Shown here piece by piece: positions 32,975 through 39,350 of a stretch of DNA of 52,349 bases. Below the pieces are notes generated by a model. The model saw nothing but the letters and a program-made list of their open reading frames with translations, was not told where the DNA came from and did no database searches. The position numbers and the translations under genes were made by a program. Position 1 is the stretch's first letter. Each line of letters opens with the position of its first letter. Source of the DNA: CAZFLM01 sp964519955 (lineage in GTDB: Bacteria; Armatimonadota; Chthonomonadetes; Chthonomonadales; CAJBBX01); assembly GCA_964519955.1 (NCBI GenBank), contig CAZFLM010000047.1, forward strand, positions 1 through 52,349, in the 5' to 3' direction.

Positions 32975-32998
32975 ACTATACGCTGATTCTCGGCACCG
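32975..32998 (-). promoter_or_regulatory. Possible promoter of the FlhG-like/glgA transcript
   Basis: On the minus strand a TATAGT box (complement of 32975-32980) lies about 55 bases before the start codon. The -35 region (TGCACC, complement of 32998-33003) is poor. It diverges from the rpoN promoter. Confidence 0.35.
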
Positions 32999-33081
32999 GT
33001 GCACGGCATCTTTACCAGCCTGCGCAAGCGAGCGGCCGGCCTGCGCGGGCGAGCTATTGCATGATCCGTGCCAAGTCTCCC

Positions 33082-33110
33082 TTGACACCGGAGAGATATC
33101 AACATATACT
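33082..33110 (+). promoter_or_regulatory. Sigma-70 type promoter upstream of rpoN
   Basis: TTGACA (33082-33087) and TATACT (33105-33110) are 17 bases apart, identical in both boxes and spacing to the LacI-family promoter at 3703. The implied leader is about 175 bases and holds no gene that I can support. Confidence 0.8.
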
Positions 33111-33292
33111 GGAATCGAGGCTTCGCCAACTCCGATTCCGCCACGGTGCATTCCCTCGCAACCTGCGGGCGCCGCGCCAAACAGCCGAGAATCCAGAAGC
33201 CGCCCGATGGGTTGCGACCGCCGGGTCCTCGCCGACCCGCGGAGGATCGCGGCCATACCTGAGAGCGATCACAGGCGAACGCGGTCCGTCCC

Positions 33293-34747
33293 GTGACGAC
33301 GGACCATGCGACACTAGGGGATGGAGCCGTGGTGCTTCGACACGATCAACGACAGGTCATCTCACAGCGGATAGACCCGAAGCTGATCATGGCCAACGCC
33401 ATCCTCCAGCAAAGCTCGCTCGAACTCACCCAGTCCATCGAAGCCGAACTCCTGGAGAACCCCGCCCTGGATGCGGTCGACCAGGACCCCATCTGCACCG
33501 GCCAGTGCCTCGATCCCGCCTCATGCCCCGTCTGCTCCCGCCGCCGAACGCACACGGCCGACGACGAGCTGCGGAGCGAGATGTACCAGGGCGACGGCGA
33601 TCCTCTCATCCGCAGCTTCTGGGAGGGCGACAGCGACTTCGACGTGGTCGCCAACATCGAGGCCGAGGTTACCCTCCAGGACCACCTGCGCTCGCTGCTG
33701 CGCGCAGCAGTCCCCGACGACGACTACCTGATCGGCGAGTACATCGTTAACAACCTCGACGACAACGGATGGCTCGATACCGACCCCGAGGAGATCGCGG
33801 CCGACCTGGGCGCAGACGTCGAAGACGTGATGCGCGTCCTGGCGGTGGTCCAGTCGCTGGACCCGCCGGGGGTCGGCGCCCGCGATCTGCGGGAGTGCAT
33901 GCAGATCCAGCTTCGGTTCCTGCGCGAGGAGGGGGTGGGCAACGTTCTGGCCGAGCGGATGCTCCAGACCCACTTCAAGGACGTGGTCCAGCGCCGATAT
34001 GCCAAGCTCGCACGCGCCATGGGAGTCACTGTGGAAAAGGCACGAGAGACGCTCGAGTATATGCGGGAGCACCTCAACCCCTACCCCGCGAGCCAATTCC
34101 GTCCCCCGTGGGCGAGCCGGCCGCGCAACAACAAGGCCGCAGTGCGGCCCGATGTCGTCATCCGGCGGACGGAGATCGGCTACGAGGTGGAAGTGGTCGG
34201 GGCAGAACCCTTCGTCCTGGGCGTGAACCCCACCTATCGCGAGGCCTATCACACCATACAGACCGGCAACGGGCACATGCCGGAGGATGACCGCAAGCAC
34301 GTGGTGGAGTATGTCGAGCGGGCCGAGCTGTTCATCAAGAACCTCAACCAGCGCCGCCGCACGCTGAAGCAGATCACCAAGTGCATCATCGACCTGCAGC
34401 AGGGCTTCCTGGAGACCGGCTCGCGCGCCTACCTGCTGCCCCTGACCCGCACGCGCGTGGCGGATGTGCTGGGCATGCACGAGAGCACGGTCAGCCGCGC
34501 CACCGCCAAGAAGTACGTGCAGCTTCCGAACCAGGAGGTCGTGCCCTTCGACGTGTTCTTCAATGCGTCGCTCTCGGTGAAGAGCGCCATCGAGGAGATC
34601 ATCGCGTCCGAGGACCCGGCGCGCCCGGTCTCCGATCAGCAGATCGTGGAGATCCTGGCGGAGCGTGGCATCGTCGTCGCCAGACGGACCGTCGTTAAGT
34701 ACCGGGAAGCGCAGAAGATCCTGTCATCCAACCGCCGCCGCAGGTAG
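33293..34747 (+). CDS. rpoN: RNA polymerase sigma-54 factor
   Basis: A 484-residue protein. The Q/L-rich region I (KLIMANAILQQSSLELTQSI) binds activators. The core-binding region and the DNA-binding C-terminus follow, with SRAYLLPLTRTRVADVLGMH and the RpoN box as ARRTVVKYREA. An unusual cluster Cys68, Cys72, Cys78, Cys81 (C-x3-C-x5-C-x2-C) sits in the linker after region I and may bind a metal. Start is uncertain: GTG 33293 gives the longest form without a clear ribosome site, while GTG 33332 has GGAG 5 bases upstream. No activator gene is nearby. Confidence 0.95.
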   Translation: MTTDHATLGDGAVVLRHDQRQVISQRIDPKLIMANAILQQSSLELTQSIEAELLENPALDAVDQDPICTGQCLDPASCPVCSRRRTHTADDELRSEMYQGDGDPLIRSFWEGDSDFDVVANIEAEVTLQDHLRSLLRAAVPDDDYLIGEYIVNNLDDNGWLDTDPEEIAADLGADVEDVMRVLAVVQSLDPPGVGARDLRECMQIQLRFLREEGVGNVLAERMLQTHFKDVVQRRYAKLARAMGVTVEKARETLEYMREHLNPYPASQFRPPWASRPRNNKAAVRPDVVIRRTEIGYEVEVVGAEPFVLGVNPTYREAYHTIQTGNGHMPEDDRKHVVEYVERAELFIKNLNQRRRTLKQITKCIIDLQQGFLETGSRAYLLPLTRTRVADVLGMHESTVSRATAKKYVQLPNQEVVPFDVFFNASLSVKSAIEEIIASEDPARPVSDQQIVEILAERGIVVARRTVVKYREAQKILSSNRRRR

Positions 34748-34811
34748 ACCAGCCAAACCGTCCCGCAACCTGATCCGTAGAGAGGGTAGACTGAACAGCA
34801 GGAGGGCTGCG

Positions 34812-35165
34812 GTGAAGAACTGGTTACTCCGTTGGGTCTGCAGCGGCGTGGCGCTCGCCGTCGTCGCGAACATCGGCATCGGCGTCACGTGCGACACCTT
34901 CGTCGCGCTGCTCGAGGCGACCCTCGTCATCGGCCTGGTGAACTCCCTGATACGGCCGATCCTGGGGCTCCTCACCCTCCCCCTCAGTTGTGCGACCTAC
35001 GGCCTGTTCGGCTATGTGCTGAACGCGGCCCTGTTCTGGGCAGTCCACTTCGTGGTGCCCGGCTTCCACGTGGACAGTGTGCTGGGCGCCGTGGTGGGTC
35101 CGGTCCTGATGGGGCTCATTGCCGGTTTCCTGAACTTCTTCATCAAAGACAAGAAGAAGGACTGA
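34812..35165 (+). CDS. Phage-holin-like 4-TMS membrane protein (YvlD family)
   Basis: A 117-residue protein from GTG 34812 with GGAGG 6 bases upstream. Four hydrophobic segments are visible (about residues 8-25, 29-48, 55-80, 85-108). The family pattern is LVNSLIRPILGLLTLPLS with VVPGFHVDS and a late LMGLIAGFLNFF, ending in a lysine-rich tail. This family (DUF360/YvlD) is common in many phyla, with unclear function and no proof of holin activity. It lies between rpoN and the YvcK-family gene, all on the plus strand. Confidence 0.88.
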   Translation: MKNWLLRWVCSGVALAVVANIGIGVTCDTFVALLEATLVIGLVNSLIRPILGLLTLPLSCATYGLFGYVLNAALFWAVHFVVPGFHVDSVLGAVVGPVLMGLIAGFLNFFIKDKKKD

Positions 35166-35192
35166 AAGGCCGGCGCCGCCGGCTCTACGCCT

Positions 35193-36506
35193 ATGATGCG
35201 TCTCTCCGCCTTCGCCGCGCTGTTCCTCCCGGGCCTCCGGGTGAAGCGATGGGTGGCGCTCATGCTCGCCGGGCTGGCAGCAGCGCTGCTGGGGCTCTCG
35301 CTCCTGATGGGCGGCAGGCCGATCGACCTACTGGCGCTGGCTCACCGCTTCTGGGCCTGGATGGCCTCGGTCCACCATATGCCTTCCGGCGCCTCGACAG
35401 CTCTCGCTGTCGGCATCCCCCTCACCGTTGCCGGCGTCGTGGCGCTGGTGTTCGGCACGGCCAGGCTCACCGCCTCGATATCCTCCGCGCTTGCTCCCGC
35501 GGGCTCTCCCGCGCAGTTAGTCGATGCGGTCTATCGGTCGCGCACCCTGTCGCTCGGCCCCCGTATCGTGGTGATGGGAGGCGGCACGGGCCTCTCGACG
35601 ATGCTGCGAGGCCTGAAGCAGTACACGAGCAACATCGTCGCGATCGTCACGGTGACCGACGACGGCGGCTCCTCCGGCAAGCTCCAGAAGCAGCTCAGCA
35701 TCCTGCCGCCAGGCGACATACGCAACTGCCTCGTCGCCCTCGCCGACTCCGAAGGCACCATGACCGACCTGCTGCAGTACCGCTTCCGAGGGCAGAGCGT
35801 CGGGGAGGGGCTGCGCGACCACGCGTTCGGCAACCTGTTCATCGCGGCCATGCACGACATCGCGGGAGGCGACTTCGAGGAAGCCGTCCGGCGCACCAGC
35901 CGGGTCCTCAACATCCGCGGGCGCGTCCTGCCATCCACACTCAAGCACGTGTCCCTCGTCGGCGAGATGGAGGACGGCAGCGCGCTGGAGGGCGAGACGA
36001 ACATCGTGCACTCGCCGCAGCGCATCCGCCGAGTCGCACTGAAGCCCGCCGACGCCCAGGCGCCCCCCGAGGTACTCGAGGCCATCCGCCTGGCGGACGC
36101 CATCGTCATCGGCCCGGGCAGCGTGTACACCAGCGTGATCCCGAACCTACTGGTCCAGGGCATTACAGACGCCATCTACCGATCGCACGCCAAGAAGGTC
36201 TACATCTGCAACGTGATGACCCAGCCGGGCGAGACCGACGGGTTCACCGCATCGGACCACCTCCGGGCGATCGACTCGCACGTGCGCCGGCCGGTCGTGC
36301 AATACGTCGTGGTGAACACCGGCACGCCGAGCCTGGAGCTGACCGACAAGTACCGCCAGACCGGCGCCACGCTTGTGGAAGCGGACCTCGACCGCATCCG
36401 GAAGATGGGCTACCGGGCGCTGCCGGGCAACTACGTCAGCCTGACGGACGTCGTGCGCCACGACCCTGGGCGCCTTGCCGAGGCCATCCTCCGCCTCATC
36501 GCCTAG
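35193..36506 (+). CDS. yvcK: YvcK-family (gluconeogenesis factor/CofD-like) protein with N-terminal membrane anchor
   Basis: A 437-residue protein. Residues 19-39 and 71-90 form two membrane segments. From about 124 the YvcK/CofD-like fold follows: PRIVVMGGGTGLSTMLRGLK (residues 123-142), VTVTDDGGSSGKLQKQL, ILPPGDIRNCLVALAD, RDHAFGNLFIAAM, and VIGPGSVYTSVIPNLL. YvcK is needed for growth on gluconeogenic carbon and for cell shape in Bacillus and binds UDP-sugars. B. subtilis YvcK lacks the membrane part; anchored forms occur in other phyla. The stop codon lies inside an 81-bp element. Confidence 0.92.
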   Translation: MMRLSAFAALFLPGLRVKRWVALMLAGLAAALLGLSLLMGGRPIDLLALAHRFWAWMASVHHMPSGASTALAVGIPLTVAGVVALVFGTARLTASISSALAPAGSPAQLVDAVYRSRTLSLGPRIVVMGGGTGLSTMLRGLKQYTSNIVAIVTVTDDGGSSGKLQKQLSILPPGDIRNCLVALADSEGTMTDLLQYRFRGQSVGEGLRDHAFGNLFIAAMHDIAGGDFEEAVRRTSRVLNIRGRVLPSTLKHVSLVGEMEDGSALEGETNIVHSPQRIRRVALKPADAQAPPEVLEAIRLADAIVIGPGSVYTSVIPNLLVQGITDAIYRSHAKKVYICNVMTQPGETDGFTASDHLRAIDSHVRRPVVQYVVVNTGTPSLELTDKYRQTGATLVEADLDRIRKMGYRALPGNYVSLTDVVRHDPGRLAEAILRLIA

Positions 36507-36583
36507 CCTGGATCATGCACGAGTGCAGTGGTGAGATGGGCCTCCGTGCCCGTCCGGTACCACCCATGAATGGGTCAGGCTAG
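36503..36583 (+). repeat. 81-bp CTAG-ended element (copy 3)
   Basis: Perfect 8-bp terminal inverted repeats (CTAGCCTG 36503-36510, CAGGCTAG 36576-36583) and about six differences from the copy at 15592. The yvcK stop codon TAG is 36504-36506, inside the left end. Internal short hairpins are visible (TGCA/TGCA near the left, CCCAT/ATGGG near the right). Confidence 0.85.
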
Positions 36584-36610
36584 CGACCACCTGCACCCGA
36601 GGAGCCCCCT

Positions 36611-37528
36611 ATGAGCACGTTCCTTGGCATCGACGGCGGCGGCACCAAGACGTTGGCCGTGCTCCTCGACGAACGCGGGCGCGAGCTGGGCCGCGGCGTG
36701 GGCGGGCCCTGCAATATCGCCACACTCAGCGACGACGCGATTGCCGCCTCCGTCACGACGGCCTGCGCCGCCGCGCGCGCCGCAGCCGGCCTGCCGCCCG
36801 ACACCCCGGTCGAGAGTGCCTGCGCGGGCGTGGCCGGCTACACCGCAAAGGGCAAGCGTGCGGTGTTCGCGGCGGCCCTGCCCGGCCTCGTCCGATCGGC
36901 GCGGACGCGAGTCGAGTCGGACTTCACCATCGCCTACTGGGGCGCCACCGAGGGACGGCCGGGCATCATCGTGAGCGCGGGCACCGGCGCGGTGGTCTTC
37001 GGCCGCAACGCGGAGGGCCGAGCCTGCCGCACCGATGGCCGCGGGTTCATCATGGGGGACCTGGGCAGCGCGTACTGGATGGGCGCGCAGGCTGCCGCGA
37101 CGACGCTGGAGTGGCTCCACGGCTGCGCGCCGGAATCGGGCCTGACGCGGGCCGTGGCCGAGCACTGCGCCGCCACGGACGGCCCCGACCTTGTCCAGTG
37201 GGTCTACTCGGAGATCAAACCCGCTCGTATGGCAGAACTGGCGCCCCTGGTTGGCGCGCACGCCGAGATGGGAGATCAGCACGCGGTTCGCATCGTGACG
37301 GAGGCGGCCGGGCATCTGGCGGCGTCGGCAGCCCGATGCGCGGCCTCGCTGGGCATCGAGCCGGGCGGCTGCGAGGTGTACCTGCTGGGGGGCCTCTGGC
37401 ACACCGGGCAGATGCTCCGCACGCGGTTCCTCGAGGACCTGGACCGGCGCGCCGGGGGATCCTGGCCGCTCGGCGAACCGCACCGCGAACCGGCGGTCGG
37501 CGCGGCCTTGCTGGCGATGGACGGGTGA
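36611..37528 (+). CDS. BadF/BadG/BcrA/BcrD-type ATPase, N-acetylglucosamine kinase-like
   Basis: A 305-residue ASKHA-fold protein. The phosphate-1 loop is LGIDGGGTKTLAVLLDERG, phosphate-2 is IIVSAGTGAVVFG (about residues 117-129), and the adenosine part is CEVYLLGGLW. RGFIMGDLGSAYWMGAQAA fits the GlcNAc-kinase subgroup. It probably phosphorylates an amino sugar released from cell wall or chitin; the closely related dehydratase activators differ in having Cys ligands. It starts 28 bases after an 81-bp element. Confidence 0.88.
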   Translation: MSTFLGIDGGGTKTLAVLLDERGRELGRGVGGPCNIATLSDDAIAASVTTACAAARAAAGLPPDTPVESACAGVAGYTAKGKRAVFAAALPGLVRSARTRVESDFTIAYWGATEGRPGIIVSAGTGAVVFGRNAEGRACRTDGRGFIMGDLGSAYWMGAQAAATTLEWLHGCAPESGLTRAVAEHCAATDGPDLVQWVYSEIKPARMAELAPLVGAHAEMGDQHAVRIVTEAAGHLAASAARCAASLGIEPGGCEVYLLGGLWHTGQMLRTRFLEDLDRRAGGSWPLGEPHREPAVGAALLAMDG

Positions 37529-37799
37529 CGGGTGCTGGGTGCCGGGTGACGGGTATCGGGTGCTGGGTGCTGGGTACTGGGGGTCGGGTGACGGGTGCTC
37601 GGTGTCGGGTGACGGGTAGTGGGTGTATGGTGACGGGTGTCGGGCACTGTGGGTTGGGTGACGGGGTACGTTGGTTGGGCCCACAGACCCGCCGTTAGCC
37701 CGCGCAGGCGGGCTTCGTGCCGTTCGCGAGGCGCGGTTTCAACCGCCGGCACCACCGAACCGCCGTCGGCACCCGGCACCCAGCCCCCAGCCCCCGAAC
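37529..37799. repeat. GGGTGACGGGT-type low-complexity tract and dispersed palindrome
   Basis: From 37527 to about 37680 the plus strand is built of irregular units GGGTGACGGGT, GGGTGCTGGGT and GGGTATCGGGT. From 37695 to 37750 comes a minus-strand copy of a dispersed repeat also found at 46658-46720 (core GGCGGGCTTCGTGCCGTTC). A short CACCCGGCACCCAGCCCCC run follows. No gene is evident. Confidence 0.7.
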
Positions 37800-38885
37800 C
37801 TAGCGGGCGAGTTCGCGGTAGAGGCTGATGACGCGCTGGACGTACTTCTGGGTCTCGCGGTATGGGGGAATGCCGCCGTACTTCTTGACCGCGCCGGCCC
37901 CGGCGTTGTAGGCCGCAGCCGCGAGGGCCACCTGGCGCCAGGTCAGCATCTTGGTGGGCACGCCCGGCTCGCGGTACATGTCCAGCTTCATCCGCAGCAT
38001 ATTGATGGACGCGCGGACGTTCTGGATGGGGTCGTAGGGGTTCTGGAGGCCGAAGGCGCGCGCCTCATCGGGCATCACCTGCCCAAGGCCCATGGCGCCG
38101 GCGTGCGAGGTGGAGTTCGGGTTGAAGTCGGACTCGGCAATGATCAGCGCAACGGCAAGGCGCGGATCGACTTCGTGGCGAGCGCAGAAGTAGAGCAACC
38201 CGACCGCGATCTCGTCGGCCTGCTTGGCGCTCAGGCGCTTGTTGTGGTTCTGGATGAACCGCAGATAGGCCGGGTAGACGTTCTGTGCTTCCGGCGACAG
38301 GTACTTGCGAGCCATCTCCGACAGGCCCGCGACCGGCAGGGCTCGCACGCTGTAGCCGCTGCCGGTGGGCGATGCGGGGCGCGCGGCCTGGGCAGCCTGG
38401 GCGGCGCGGCGGCGCTCCGCCTGCTCCTTCAGGGCCGCTTCCTTGGCCGCCGCCTGCTCCTCGCGCAGCAGCACATCCGCGTCGTACGCAACCGCGATGA
38501 CCTCCAGCGGGGTCACATTCCCCACCACGCCTGTCGTCACCCGGGCGAGCACGCGCAGCCTCGGCCGCGTGGCGCTCGTCACCACCGGCACCTCGGACTG
38601 GGGCGCGGGCAGGAGCAGCGACTTGCCGTCGTCGAGCGTCAGCAGGAACGAGACGCTCTGCGCGCGCTGGATGGACCCGCTGACAACGCCGCGGACCTCG
38701 ACGATGGTCTTGGCATAGGCGCCGGGATCGGCCTCGACCTGAGCGTACGTGACCTTGGGATCGTAGCGCTGCTCACGACGTGTGCGGAGGTAGTCGTCGA
38801 CCGGCATGGAGCCGACCGATGGAGGGTAGGCGAAGAAGGCCAACGCGCCGAAGGCGGCGCATACCACGGCGGTGCGTACTATCAT
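37800..38885 (-). CDS. Lytic transglycosylase (SLT domain) with N-terminal anchor
   Basis: A 361-residue protein from ATG 38885; a longer frame runs back through the tRNA-Ser and is rejected. A membrane segment or signal (about residues 3-19) precedes an OB-like beta region (residues 45-135), an Ala/Glu-rich coiled stretch (142-168) and the SLT domain (about 225-350). Catalytic Glu251 is in IIAESDFNPNSTSHAGAMGL, followed by GQVMPDEARAFG and AAAAYNAGAGAVKKYGG. It cleaves the glycan of peptidoglycan without water, leaving an anhydro end. Confidence 0.92.
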   Translation of the reverse strand: MIVRTAVVCAAFGALAFFAYPPSVGSMPVDDYLRTRREQRYDPKVTYAQVEADPGAYAKTIVEVRGVVSGSIQRAQSVSFLLTLDDGKSLLLPAPQSEVPVVTSATRPRLRVLARVTTGVVGNVTPLEVIAVAYDADVLLREEQAAAKEAALKEQAERRRAAQAAQAARPASPTGSGYSVRALPVAGLSEMARKYLSPEAQNVYPAYLRFIQNHNKRLSAKQADEIAVGLLYFCARHEVDPRLAVALIIAESDFNPNSTSHAGAMGLGQVMPDEARAFGLQNPYDPIQNVRASINMLRMKLDMYREPGVPTKMLTWRQVALAAAAYNAGAGAVKKYGGIPPYRETQKYVQRVISLYRELAR

Positions 38886-38969
38886 GGGCAGGTAAACGCT
38901 AACGGGGCGCGTATCGCATGACGTGCGAGGCGCCCCGCAGATGCAGCCGACGAGCGAGCAGACTTCCTG

Positions 38970-39058
38970 CGGAGAGGCCGGGATTCGAACCCGGGGTAGG
39001 GTTTTATACCTACAACGGTTTAGCAAACCGCCGCTATCGACCACTCAGCCACCTCTCC
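38970..39058 (-). tRNA. trnS: tRNA-Ser (GCU anticodon)
   Basis: The minus-strand sequence starts GGAGAGGTGGCTGAGTGGTC, typical of tRNA-Ser. The anticodon loop TTGCTAA gives GCT. A long variable arm (TTGTAGGTATAAAACCCTAC) and the T-loop GGGTTCGAATCCC follow. The acceptor is closed by CCTCTCC at 38971-38977. The CCA end is not encoded, unlike the other two tRNAs of the window. Confidence 0.95.
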
Positions 39059-39070
39059 GGGTCAATGCGA

Positions 39071-39099
39071 ATTCTACCATAGTTGTCGGTCGAATGCAA
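39071..39099 (-). promoter_or_regulatory. Promoter of tRNA-Ser
   Basis: On the minus strand TTGCAT (complement of 39094-39099) and TAGAAT (complement of 39071-39076) are 17 bases apart, ending 12 bases before the tRNA. Confidence 0.65.
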
Positions 39100-39121
39100 C
39101 CGCCCCCGGAGGCCCGATTCC

Positions 39122-39205
39122 CTACTCCACCGTAACACTCTTCGCCAGGTTCCTCGGCTGGTCGATCGGGCACCCGCGCTGCAGCGCCAGGTGGTACGCG
39201 AGGCC
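39122..39205 (-). pseudogene. glmS: Remnant of glmS: last ~27 codons only
   Basis: The minus-strand frame ends GCPIDQPRNLAKSVTVE and stop. This is the near-invariant C-terminus of glutamine-fructose-6-phosphate aminotransferase (DxPRNLAKSVTVE). Homology begins about at LAYHLALQRG and is lost upstream, where 39206-39350 holds unrelated sequence before a plus-strand gene. It looks like a gene end left by a deletion or rearrangement; an intact glmS must lie elsewhere if the cell makes its own glucosamine. An assembly join is the alternative. Confidence 0.75.
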
Positions 39206-39350
39206 AGACACGCCGCAGTGCCGACGGCGGTGTGGGCGAGGAGGTCGCGCCCATCGGTACGCCGGCGCGCGAGCGCGAGCAGGACTTAGGTGCACCCCCG
39301 ACGCACTGACACACACAGACGAGCTCTCAGCGCGCCACCCGGAGGACACG

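Noticed and set aside
34812..35165. Prophage lysis gene (holin)
   Set aside because: The product belongs to a family called holin-like by topology only; no endolysin or other phage gene is near.
38886..39044. 53-residue N-terminal extension of the lytic transglycosylase
   Set aside because: The extension would be translated through most of the tRNA-Ser gene; the internal ATG at 38885 is followed by a proper membrane segment.
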